Assembly: GCA_903824675.1 (NCBI GenBank)
Contig: CAIJXV010000013.1
Span: 95,616-159,615 of the forward strand
Direction of reading: 5' to 3'
Length of the DNA: 64,000 nucleotides
From: an uncultured bacterium
GTDB taxonomy: Bacteria; Verrucomicrobiota; Kiritimatiellia; CAIKKV01; CAIJXV01
The notes beneath the pieces are model-generated. The model ran no database searches. It saw only the letters and a list, made by a program, of their open reading frames with translations, and was not told the origin of the DNA. The translations under genes were made by a program, and so were the position numbers. Of this stretch, positions 43,627-51,870 are shown in pieces (position 1 is the stretch's first letter; the number at the start of each line of letters is the position of its first letter).

Positions 43627-44274
43627 CTAAACTGAACGGCGGGGACTTTGCATGCGCGCGTGGTAAAGACGTTCAGAAAAGCCACCATTGTTCTCGAAGT
43701 CGCGGGCCTGACGGTCCATCAGGCGCTCGGTCAACCAGTGTGATTGCGTGGCTAGAATGGCTCCCATGTTGGCAGCGCGTTCTTCCACTGAGTGCGGGGC
43801 GCCTGCCCGGTTGACCCACGCAGCAGCTTCCTCAACCGTTGTTGGCCGGAACGCCCGGGCTTCAATAAATGCCGGATCGTTTTCAGCCCAGTGGCGTAGA
43901 CCCCGTCGATTGAGGTATTTGATATAATCCTTGCGCACTTCGTCCAAACTGGATCCAGCCACATGGGTCAGGTTCATCTCCAGTTTCCGGCTGGTCGCGC
44001 TGTCCTCACTGCCCTCGGCGATATTCTGAAAACCACTTCGCGCCGCCTGGACCATCTGATCATGATGGCGGTCGCGCCGGGGAATATATCGCGCACAGAA
44101 CCGACAGGTGAAATCATAGACCAACTCGGCCACTTGGTAGGCCTTAAGGTTACGATACCCGCTGTGTTGCCCATAAACCCGCCCAGCGGCCCCGGACGAC
44201 AACGCCTTTCCGCCCCGTTTACCCGCCCCCTCACAATTCTGAACGTTCCCCCGGTCGGGCCCCTCCCTCCCCAC
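43627..44274 (-). CDS. Four-helix-bundle protein (23S rRNA intervening-sequence family)
   Basis: The family begins at GYRNLKAYQVAELVYDFTCRFCARYIP and continues RDRHHDQMVQAARSGFQNIAEGSEDSATSRKLEMNLTHVAGSSLDEVRKDYIKYL, the bundle core. The last third (FRPTTVEEAAAWVNRAG...ATQSHWLTERLMDRQAR) is the suffix part of longer members. Start is unclear: no ATG close to GYRN; a TTG at 44202 or the upstream ATG are candidates, and the residues before VYGQHSG are low-complexity. Members are named after insertions in 23S rRNA genes, but here it is a free gene; role unknown. Confidence 0.8.
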   Translation of the reverse strand: MGREGPDRGNVQNCEGAGKRGGKALSSGAAGRVYGQHSGYRNLKAYQVAELVYDFTCRFCARYIPRRDRHHDQMVQAARSGFQNIAEGSEDSATSRKLEMNLTHVAGSSLDEVRKDYIKYLNRRGLRHWAENDPAFIEARAFRPTTVEEAAAWVNRAGAPHSVEERAANMGAILATQSHWLTERLMDRQARDFENNGGFSERLYHARMQSPRRSV

Positions 44275-44337
44275 CCGTTTTTCGTTCTATCTGTTCCCCC
44301 CCTCCCCCCCGTTCTGTCCGTTGCGTCCGTATAACAA

Positions 44338-44404
44338 AAACGGCGGTGGACCGCCGTCTCCAGAATGCCAGTCGGAATCTGGATCCGGCGGTCCACCGCC
44401 GTTT
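44338..44404 (-). terminator. Long stem (19 bp) followed by T-run on minus strand
   Basis: Arms 44338-44356 and 44386-44404 are perfectly complementary over 19 bases (AAACGGCGGTGGACCGCCG on the minus-strand reading), loop 29 bases, and on the minus strand TTTTTG follows. Lies 22 bases beyond the stop of the 36-residue gene, so a terminator for the rnd/glgB side operon is likely. The unusually long stem may also be a repeat family. Confidence 0.75.
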
Positions 44405-44425
44405 CGAATCGAAATGCCCGCCGAC

Positions 44426-44536
44426 TTACAGAACTTTCTTTTGTTTCTGTTCCTGTCTTCGTTTGGCTTCCTGGGCCTCTTTATCAGCCTTCTGCTTCTG
44501 ATGCTTGTTTTTGTCTTTTTTGCCGGTGTCGCCCAT
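44426..44536 (-). CDS. Small lysine/glutamine-rich protein, 36 aa
   Basis: ATG 44536 with GGAGACACACC as ribosome-binding sequence; stop at 44426 right before the strong terminator. The product begins MGDTGKKDKNKHQKQKADKE and continues QEAKRRQEQKQKKVL, highly charged, low in hydrophobic residues. Short basic proteins with MG(D/N)TGKKDK starts are found in other bacteria of similar ecology (from memory). Possibly nucleic-acid-associated; not shown. Lies 105 bases downstream of rnd. Confidence 0.65.
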   Translation of the reverse strand: MGDTGKKDKNKHQKQKADKEAQEAKRRQEQKQKKVL

Positions 44537-44641
44537 GGTGTGTCTCCGTTTACTATTGTTAACCGTCAACCCACCCTCGCCATTGTGCGCCCTATGCCTT
44601 CATTCTCCTCGTTCCCGGCTGGAAAGCCAGAACTATTTCGC

Positions 44642-45793
44642 CTATTGGCATAATTCTAAAAGCTTTTCACCGTAACGGGCGATACGCTTGGCACCGAGTT
44701 GGGGAACGGTCGCCAGATCGCAAACCCCCTGGCGTTTGAGGTATTCGAGGGCACGGGCAGGCAGGATCACCTGTAAAGGCACGGACCGATGCTCATCCTG
44801 GGTGCGACGCTCTGCTTCGGCACGCCGCCAATCCTTGAGTCGACGCTCTCGATCCTCTTCTTGAGACGACACGTCCCGCCGATCCGGCCGGAGTGGAAGG
44901 TCAGGGGGAGAGGATTGGGCTTCACGGATCACCGCCGTCAAGGCCTCCCCGTACTCCGACACCAGCCAACCCTTCACGCCCATCTGTTTCAACTGAAGGC
45001 TTTGAGTCGGCGCCTTCCGAACCAGGGCCAGGAGCAATTCATTGTTAATCATCCGGCCGGGCGGCTTATTGGCGGCTTTGGCCAGATTGTCGCGCCACAG
45101 ATACAGCGCATAGAGCAAGCCGAGATCCCGGGTGGGGATATCGCGGACCCCTTTGATCCGCCAGACACCGGCGGGATCGAACCCCCCGCTCCATCGGGTC
45201 TCCTCCACCGCCCGATTGGCGATGGCCACCTCATCGGTCAAATCCGCAGTCTGGACTTGCTCTCGCAGTAGTTCGCAAATCCGGGGCAGATAGACCACAT
45301 CATCAATCGCATACCGCTCGGCCAGGGGATCGAGCGGACGGGTGCCCCAATCGTACTGGGAATGGTCCTTCGCCAGCTTCACGTCGCAGAGTTTTTCAAC
45401 CAGGGCGCCATACCCGGTCTTTTCGTATCCGAGCAGACTCGCCGCCTGCTGGCTATCCCAAACACCCGCCAGGGCGATGCCATAGCACCGCTTGAGCACG
45501 CCCACGTCATACTCGCCCCCATGGAGATAGAGGGTTCGGCGGGGATCTTCCAGCAAGGGTTTCAGCAGGGCAAAGGATTCGGTACGGGGCCCCTCGGGGT
45601 CAATGGCGAGGGGATCGATCAGGTAGAACCGTTCCCCGACATTCACCTGCAGGAGACAGATGCGCTCCTGATAGACGAACATGGAGTTGGATTCCGTGTC
45701 CAGGGCCACCCAGGGCGCAGCGGCAATGGCGGAGGCCAGGTCGGGCAACTGATCCCGGGAGGTGAGCCAGAGGGGAGACACTTGGGTATTCAT
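44642..45793 (-). CDS. rnd: Ribonuclease D
   Basis: 383 residues. DEDD exonuclease residues: WVALDTESNSMF (D, E), LYLHGGEYDVGVLKR (D), and PLAERYAIDDVVYLPRIC (Y and D). Followed by an HRDC-like part (NELLLALVRKAPTQSLQLKQMGVKG) and a second one at the end (RQGVCDLATVPQLGAKRIARYGEKLL). RNase D trims tRNA 3' ends. Starts 5 bases after glgB stop, so it is in the same transcript. Full length. Confidence 0.95.
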   Translation of the reverse strand: MNTQVSPLWLTSRDQLPDLASAIAAAPWVALDTESNSMFVYQERICLLQVNVGERFYLIDPLAIDPEGPRTESFALLKPLLEDPRRTLYLHGGEYDVGVLKRCYGIALAGVWDSQQAASLLGYEKTGYGALVEKLCDVKLAKDHSQYDWGTRPLDPLAERYAIDDVVYLPRICELLREQVQTADLTDEVAIANRAVEETRWSGGFDPAGVWRIKGVRDIPTRDLGLLYALYLWRDNLAKAANKPPGRMINNELLLALVRKAPTQSLQLKQMGVKGWLVSEYGEALTAVIREAQSSPPDLPLRPDRRDVSSQEEDRERRLKDWRRAEAERRTQDEHRSVPLQVILPARALEYLKRQGVCDLATVPQLGAKRIARYGEKLLELCQ

Positions 45794-45798
45794 GCCAG

Positions 45799-47889
45799 TC
45801 AGTCTACACCCACGGATTCCAGGATCAAGGCCGTTCGCGCCGGGCTGTACAGCATCAGCCGATGAACGACTTCGCCCGACGATTTTTTATCGGGCAGGGC
45901 ATGATACTCCTGCCCCCCCCGAATCCGGCCTTGTCCGCCGTACTGTTCCTGATCCGTGTCGAATACCAGGCGATAGGTTCCCGCCGGCACGGGAATCGGC
46001 CAATCGGTGACCGACCGCTGGGGACTGAAGTTGAAAAAAAGCAGGAATCGGCCGCGCCGGAAGGCGAGCAATTGGAATTCCACGTGTTCGTAACTGTGGC
46101 GCAAATCCGGGGTATCGAGGATTTTTCCATCCCGGGCCCAAGCCATCAGATCCCGATCAAACGCGGCCAGGAACCGGTAGCGCAGCGTGGGATCCTCCAA
46201 TAAATGCCATTGCCGCCGGGCATAGTGATAGCTCCATTGATTCCCTTCCCGGGGAAAATCGATCCACTCCGGATGTCCGAATTCATTGCCCATGAAGTTC
46301 AAATACCCGTTGCCCGCCGTGGCCAGAGTGATCAGCCGGATCATCTTATGCAGGGCCATGCCGCGGTCCACCTTGAGACTGGGGGTGAACACACTCATAT
46401 GGGTATACATCTCGGCCCCGATCAGGCGGAAAATCAGGGTTTGATCGCCGACCAACGCCTGGTCATGCGACTCGGCATAACTGATGATTTTCTCGTCGCG
46501 GCGCCGGGCGGTCAATTCGTGGAACAAGTGCCCCACCGGCCACTGTTCGTCGGGAACCTCTTTGAGCAGTTTGATCCAGTAATCGGGCGTACCCATCGCC
46601 AACCGGTAATCGAAACCCAATCCGCCGGATTCCAGCGGCGTGGCCAGACCGGGCAGGCCCGAAACATCCTCGGCAATGGTCCGGGCAGAAGGCCGGACCT
46701 GGTGAATCACCCGGTTGGCCAGGCCCAGGTAAATTTCCGCGGCCGGATCGAGGTTGTCCGAGAAATAATCGGCATAGGAGGCGAAGCGTTTCCCCAATCC
46801 ATGATCCCGGTATAACAGGCTGGTCACCCCGTCGAAACGGTAGCCATCCAACCGGTATTCATCCAGCCAGAACCGACAATTCGAGAGCAAGAAATGCAAG
46901 ACCTCGGGTTTGCCATAATCAAAACAGCGCGAATCCCAAGCCACATGCATTCCGCGCGCGCCTTCATGAAAATACTGGTGCAGAGTCCCATCCCACCGGC
47001 CCAGGCCCTCGGCCTCGTTCCGGGCCGCATGGGAATGCACCAGATCAATGATCACGGACACCCCCATCCCATGTGCCGTATCGACCAATTCCTTGAATTC
47101 TTCGGGAGTGCCGAAGCGGGAACTGACGGCGAAAAAATTCGTCACATGGTAGCCGAACGAGCCGTAATAGGGGTGCTCAAGAATGGCCATGAGTTGGAGG
47201 GTATTGTATCCAGCCGCGACCACCCGCGGCAGGATCCGCCCGGTAAATTCGCGAAAAGTCCCCACCCGGCCGTCCTCCTGGGCCATCCCCACGTGGGCTT
47301 CATAAATGCGGGGGGCTTCGGCGGGGGTGGTGAATCCGGGATGTTTCCACTCATACGGGTGATCCGGCGCCCAAACCTGGGCGGCCATCAAATGGGTTTC
47401 TGAATTCTGAATCACCCGCCGTGCCCAGGCCGGAATCCGTTCACCGGCCCCGCCCGGCCATTCAACCACCAGTTTGAAGGAATCCCCGTGCTTCAAGCGT
47501 CCCGAAGGGAGGCGGATTTCCCAATCGCCCCTTTCGTTGCAACGCCGGAGAGCGTTTTGCGCCTCGACTTTCCAGCCGGAGAAATCGCCCACCAGGTGGA
47601 TACGGGAGGCATTCGGCGCCCATTCGCGCAACACCCACCCATCGCCCTCCCGGTGCAGTCCAAAATATTCGTGCCCGGAGGCAAAGTCCGCCAGCGTCAT
47701 CCGCCCGCCGGTCAACCGTTCTTCCATGGCACGGATTCCCGCTCCCCGGGCTTCAATAAAGGATTGAAAAGGCATCAGGGCGGGGTCGTCACGCAACAAG
47801 GCGCATAATGGGGGACCCGGTGCGGCGGGGACCGGCTTCGGCCGTTTCGAAGTTTTCACCGACCGGGTTTTCCGGACAGATGGACTCAT
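45799..47889 (-). CDS. glgB: 1,4-alpha-glucan branching enzyme
   Basis: 696 residues. N-terminal basic linker, CBM48 (HEYFGLHREGDGWVLREWAPNASRIHLVGDFSGW), then GH13 catalytic barrel: VIIDLVHSHA, DGYRFDGVTSLLYRDHG with the nucleophile Asp, ARTIAEDVSGLPG with the acid Glu, YAESHDQALVGDQ with the third carboxylate, MGNEFGHPEWIDFP, and a C-terminal beta domain. All catalytic residues are present. It makes alpha-1,6 branches in glycogen. Its ATG overlaps the AlgX-like gene's TGA (ATGA), placing it in an operon with polysaccharide-acetylation genes, an unusual partner. Confidence 0.94.
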   Translation of the reverse strand: MSPSVRKTRSVKTSKRPKPVPAAPGPPLCALLRDDPALMPFQSFIEARGAGIRAMEERLTGGRMTLADFASGHEYFGLHREGDGWVLREWAPNASRIHLVGDFSGWKVEAQNALRRCNERGDWEIRLPSGRLKHGDSFKLVVEWPGGAGERIPAWARRVIQNSETHLMAAQVWAPDHPYEWKHPGFTTPAEAPRIYEAHVGMAQEDGRVGTFREFTGRILPRVVAAGYNTLQLMAILEHPYYGSFGYHVTNFFAVSSRFGTPEEFKELVDTAHGMGVSVIIDLVHSHAARNEAEGLGRWDGTLHQYFHEGARGMHVAWDSRCFDYGKPEVLHFLLSNCRFWLDEYRLDGYRFDGVTSLLYRDHGLGKRFASYADYFSDNLDPAAEIYLGLANRVIHQVRPSARTIAEDVSGLPGLATPLESGGLGFDYRLAMGTPDYWIKLLKEVPDEQWPVGHLFHELTARRRDEKIISYAESHDQALVGDQTLIFRLIGAEMYTHMSVFTPSLKVDRGMALHKMIRLITLATAGNGYLNFMGNEFGHPEWIDFPREGNQWSYHYARRQWHLLEDPTLRYRFLAAFDRDLMAWARDGKILDTPDLRHSYEHVEFQLLAFRRGRFLLFFNFSPQRSVTDWPIPVPAGTYRLVFDTDQEQYGGQGRIRGGQEYHALPDKKSSGEVVHRLMLYSPARTALILESVGVD

Positions 47890-49076
47890 AATGGATGCTC
47901 CGGAACACCTGAGGGCGCCGCCGTCTGTTCGAGGGCCTTGAGCGCGGGTTCCACAAACCCAAATCCAATTTTAGGCAGCCAATACTCGTTGATTTCGAGG
48001 ATCACCGCATCCACCCGGTCGATTTCCGCTGCCAGATCAAGCTGGTCATGATCGATCGGAGCCTCCGTTCCGGCGGGATACTCGAAACGGCGCTTGTAAT
48101 AATAGAAGGTCGTGGCGTTGGAAAACAGTTGATTCGTTTGCATCAAATAGGTCAGCGTGAAAACAAAACTGTCGCCGACAAACAATAGTCGGGGTTTGAG
48201 CGCCGCCGCATCCGGAACGGGTTTCAGGATGGGATGGACTTGGGGACCCTGATCCCACGTCCAGGTCAGGATATTCAGGAGATCGCCGAGATCGTTATCA
48301 GTACCGAAAGCCCGGTTATCCACCCGCACCCCTTCGCAGACCATTTGCGCGTAATGGCTCCCCGTCTGCCGTTCCAAAGCATCGACGATCTGGGTCACCA
48401 CCAACGATGCGCTGTAATAATTCCAATGGACTCCGCCCTTTGAAAAGAGAGGGGTGTCAGACTGTTTTTTTTGTTCGCGAAAGAACCGCGGAACATCCAG
48501 CCAGGGGATCTGATATTCATCCAACAACGGCGCCATTTTTTCATAATCGCTGAATCGCAAATGCCGTCCGGGAACGACATTTTCAGGAGGCATGAATTCC
48601 GGGTAGATTTCCGCCTTACTGGGAGTCACCACGACCAACAAGCCCTTGCCTCTCTGCCGCAGCAAAGCCTGCAGCCGGGCGAGTTTTTGCATGCGATCCC
48701 GATTGTCCTCTTCCGCCGCCAGTTTGGAGGAATTGTACCGATCGATATACGTCTGCTCATACAACCAGTGATCTTTCCCCATGACCACTCGCGTCCCCCG
48801 CCCGGACGAGGGGCGGCGAAAAAGCGAATAGTTGATCTGATTGTCGATCCGAACGAGGAGTCCACGGAAGCCGATCCGCCGGATCAACCGGTCCTCGAAT
48901 TGGCGTTGAAACGTTCCATTGAACCAATTCGTCGCCGTCAACTGGGGTTTCGGCATCTGAACTTCGACTCCGCCCAGGCCGGATTCAGGCACCAGCTGCG
49001 TCCATCGCTGGATCAACGGCAACCACAGGATCACCACAAACGCCACGGTTGCCCATTTATAAAATCGAGTATCCAT
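47886..49076 (-). CDS. AlgX/AlgJ-like SGNH-type O-acetylation protein
   Basis: 396 residues. Signal/anchor at 7-25 (WATVAFVVILWLPLIQRW). An SGNH-like fold is seen: GLLVVVTPSKAEIYPEF, FSKGGVHWNYYSASLV with His of the catalytic pair, and LLFVGDSFVFTLTYLM with the GDS serine, as in AlgX/AlgJ of alginate and cellulose acetylation. It takes acetyl groups delivered by an MBOAT protein and puts them on a polysaccharide in the periplasm. Starts one base after AlgI-like gene and overlaps glgB. Residues 1-30 show a membrane anchor rather than a cleaved signal. Confidence 0.88.
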   Translation of the reverse strand: MDTRFYKWATVAFVVILWLPLIQRWTQLVPESGLGGVEVQMPKPQLTATNWFNGTFQRQFEDRLIRRIGFRGLLVRIDNQINYSLFRRPSSGRGTRVVMGKDHWLYEQTYIDRYNSSKLAAEEDNRDRMQKLARLQALLRQRGKGLLVVVTPSKAEIYPEFMPPENVVPGRHLRFSDYEKMAPLLDEYQIPWLDVPRFFREQKKQSDTPLFSKGGVHWNYYSASLVVTQIVDALERQTGSHYAQMVCEGVRVDNRAFGTDNDLGDLLNILTWTWDQGPQVHPILKPVPDAAALKPRLLFVGDSFVFTLTYLMQTNQLFSNATTFYYYKRRFEYPAGTEAPIDHDQLDLAAEIDRVDAVILEINEYWLPKIGFGFVEPALKALEQTAAPSGVPEHPL

Positions 49077-49077
49077 A

Positions 49078-50496
49078 TCAGAACCGGAAATAAATAAAGG
49101 GGTTGAACTGGCCGGTCGCCAGCGCGGCCGCCGACAGGATGAGCAGGAGCCAGGCTACGCCATACCGGAGCGGCGCATTCCAGCCGCTGGAGGGATTCCC
49201 GCCCGGCGCCCAGACCGAGAGACGCGACCAGACGATTGGGCCCCAAACGAACAGCGGGGCCAGACCCAAAATCAGCGTCGAACGGGGCGTAATCCAATCC
49301 GGCCAGATCGGCCGCCCATGGGCCCCCGCCAAAGCCGCAAAGTAATGGCCGGCTTGGGTCAAAGTTTCCGTGCGGAAGAGGACCCAACCCCCACAAACCA
49401 GCAAAAACGTCACCGGCAGGGCCAGCCATCGGGGAATCCGGGCCAGTCGGGCAGACCCGATCCATTTATCCAGGGAGAGAAAAAATCCATGGTAACAACC
49501 CCAGACAATGAAACTCCAACTGGCCCCATGCCAGAAACCGGACACGACAAAGACCAGCCATAAATTCAAATAGGCACGAACCCGGCCGACGCGATTTCCC
49601 CCCAGCGGAATATAGAGATATTCCCGCATGAAGTTGGACAACGAAATATGCCAACGCCGCCAGAAATCGGTGAAATTGAGTGCCGTGTAGGGTCGGTTGA
49701 AGTTTTCCAGGAATTCGAACCCGAACATCCGGCCCAACCCGATCGCCATATCCGAATAGCCCGAAAAATCGAAATAAATCTGGAAGGCATAGGCCAACAG
49801 GCCCACCCAAGCGCTCCCCGGATCCAAACCCAAGACCGGTGCCCCGAAGACACCATCGGCGATTTCCGCCAGGGGATTGGCGATCAGGACTTTTTTGGCC
49901 ATCCCGATGGCAAACCGCCAAATTCCCTCGAACATCTGTCGGGCCGGATGATCGCGTGCCACCAATTGCCGGGCAACGTCGTGATAGCGAACAATCGGGC
50001 CGGCGATCAACTGGGGAAACAGCACAATATACAGGGTGTAATCGCGGAGATTGCGGGCGGGTGGAACATGCCCCCAATAGACATCCACCAAGTAGCTGAT
50101 TTTCTGAAAGGTGAAGAAAGAAATCCCGATCGGCAGGATGACGGCGGTCCACGCAAGGGGATGCACCTGAAACAGCTCAAAAACCCGGTTGCCTTGTTCG
50201 ACGAAAAAATTAGCGTATTTAAAATAGCCGAGGAGGCCCAGATTATAGATCAGACAGACGACAAGCCAGGCGCGGCGATGGAAGACGGGAGCCGTGGGCA
50301 CCAATTTCCGTCCGATATAATAATCGAGGATGCAGGAAGCCCCCAAAACGAAGACAAACCGCGGCGCACCCCAGGCATAAAAAATCAGACTGGCCACCAA
50401 TAAAACCCAGTTCTTGGCGCCAAAGGGAACGGCCCGGTAAAGGGTCAAGGTCAGGGGTAGTAAAATCAGCAAGAAAAGGAGTGAGCTAAAAACCAT
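49078..50496 (-). CDS. MBOAT-family O-acyltransferase, AlgI-like
   Basis: 472 residues with about ten membrane segments. MBOAT hallmarks: NFTDFWRRWHISLSNFMREYLYIPLGGNRVG and VSGFWHGASWSFIVWGCYHG, with the conserved WHISLS and FWHG histidines that form the acyl-transfer site. AlgI-type proteins pass acetyl groups across the inner membrane to AlgJ/AlgX partners. First gene of the operon with the AlgX-like, glgB and rnd genes. Target polysaccharide unknown. Confidence 0.93.
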   Translation of the reverse strand: MVFSSLLFLLILLPLTLTLYRAVPFGAKNWVLLVASLIFYAWGAPRFVFVLGASCILDYYIGRKLVPTAPVFHRRAWLVVCLIYNLGLLGYFKYANFFVEQGNRVFELFQVHPLAWTAVILPIGISFFTFQKISYLVDVYWGHVPPARNLRDYTLYIVLFPQLIAGPIVRYHDVARQLVARDHPARQMFEGIWRFAIGMAKKVLIANPLAEIADGVFGAPVLGLDPGSAWVGLLAYAFQIYFDFSGYSDMAIGLGRMFGFEFLENFNRPYTALNFTDFWRRWHISLSNFMREYLYIPLGGNRVGRVRAYLNLWLVFVVSGFWHGASWSFIVWGCYHGFFLSLDKWIGSARLARIPRWLALPVTFLLVCGGWVLFRTETLTQAGHYFAALAGAHGRPIWPDWITPRSTLILGLAPLFVWGPIVWSRLSVWAPGGNPSSGWNAPLRYGVAWLLLILSAAALATGQFNPFIYFRF

Positions 50497-50549
50497 AACG
50501 GGGCCGGCCTCCTTCGCACCCGGAAAACGCCAACTTTAGCCCACCGGCT

Positions 50550-51716
50550 TCAGGCGCCATAATATTTTTCCACCCATTCCCGAATCGATTCCTTGCGGAT
50601 ATCGATGATGTCCAGTTCCCGCTGGGCGTTTTCGGGGGAATCCGAGGCATGCGCCGCATTAACCATGATATCGCTTCCGAATTCTCGGCGAACCGACCCG
50701 GGCTGGGCCTTGGCCGGGTCCGTAGGGCCCAGCAGGTATCGGATTTTCTCCACCGCGCTCATGCCCTTGTAAACCAACGCCAAACAATTTTCCGATCCGG
50801 CGGTCGGCTTGTCGGTCTCCAACACATCGGACGGCAGAAAACCGGTCATGAATTTGACGATTTGATCGAATTGATAGCGGCCGCAGATCGGCCCCAAAAT
50901 ATCGCCGACATTTTGTTTCAACTCATCCGGCATGGAAAAGCCGAACTCCTGCGACAACACCGCATCCGCTTTTGCGGCGGCGATGGATTTGAATTTTTCT
51001 TCCAGGATCGGCCGCACCGGGGCGTAAAACTGCTCTGCCTGGGCCACGGTCATCCGAATTTTACGCATCCCGATGATCCGCAGACCCGAGCGGGACAAGA
51101 GATCGATGATATGTCCGGGCCGAACGCTGGGGAACCGGAAATTATCGGGCTTGATCAGGACCAGCGTTTGCTGGATGCCCTCATCCACGGCCACATCGGC
51201 GGCGGACTCCACCAAACCGCCATCCTGCTCAGAATATTCCGCCCACAATCGCAACACCGTCGCGGCCCGTTCGACCGACGGGGCAATCAGAACGGCGGGT
51301 TCGAAATATTTAATGGCCCCGGCTTCATCGAGCACCATGTCACCATAGGTGTCACGGATCGTCTCGCCGCCCACCCATCCGGAATGGACATGCCCGGTGG
51401 CTTCCCGGACTTTTTGAATGGCGTTTTCGCCTTCGAACAGCAGGAGAATGACCCGCCGGGGCCGTCCGGTCTGGGGATCGGGAGCATAATTGACCCGGAC
51501 ATAATCGGCGAGCAACTGGGCCACTTCCGGATCCGTCCGATTACTTTGACTCAATGAATCGGCATAGCGGTTGACCAGTTCCAGACTGGGTCCGTACATT
51601 CGGGCGGCGACGAGATCCAGTCCCGTACGACTCATCAACCGGCCGATGACACCTCCGGTCCGGGATTTCGCGATGGTATAGGGGGTAATGAAAGCAAACG
51701 CCAGTTCTTGAGCCAT
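50550..51716 (-). CDS. Tandem nucleoside diphosphate kinase, N-terminal half degenerate
   Basis: 388 residues from ATG 51716 with AGGAGGATTT. Two NDK folds: residues about 1-165 and 180-388. The second has TLVLIKPDNF, GSVRREFGSDIMVNAAHASDSPENAQREL with the catalytic His in NAAHASDS. The first has FAFITPYTIAKS and ILLLFEGENAIQKVREATGH...ETIRDTYGDMV but reads YFEPAVLIAPSVERA where the His loop should be, so it cannot make the phospho-His. Length is more than twice that of a normal NDK (about 140). Single-residue change plus extra length suggest a regulatory or scaffold first half. Isolated from the acetylation operon by 53 bases on the same strand. Confidence 0.85.
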   Translation of the reverse strand: MAQELAFAFITPYTIAKSRTGGVIGRLMSRTGLDLVAARMYGPSLELVNRYADSLSQSNRTDPEVAQLLADYVRVNYAPDPQTGRPRRVILLLFEGENAIQKVREATGHVHSGWVGGETIRDTYGDMVLDEAGAIKYFEPAVLIAPSVERAATVLRLWAEYSEQDGGLVESAADVAVDEGIQQTLVLIKPDNFRFPSVRPGHIIDLLSRSGLRIIGMRKIRMTVAQAEQFYAPVRPILEEKFKSIAAAKADAVLSQEFGFSMPDELKQNVGDILGPICGRYQFDQIVKFMTGFLPSDVLETDKPTAGSENCLALVYKGMSAVEKIRYLLGPTDPAKAQPGSVRREFGSDIMVNAAHASDSPENAQRELDIIDIRKESIREWVEKYYGA

Positions 51717-51870
51717 AAATCCTCCTGTCAAAACATCCAGTAGCCGGTTTGAAATATCAAAAAATCAGACCCCGCTTGACAGGGATCAGTAACATGATAG
51801 GGTTGATTCCCAACGAAATGCAACTCTTTATTCAATCGTCGCACGCATCTTTTTCCCGAGGTATCGTTTC

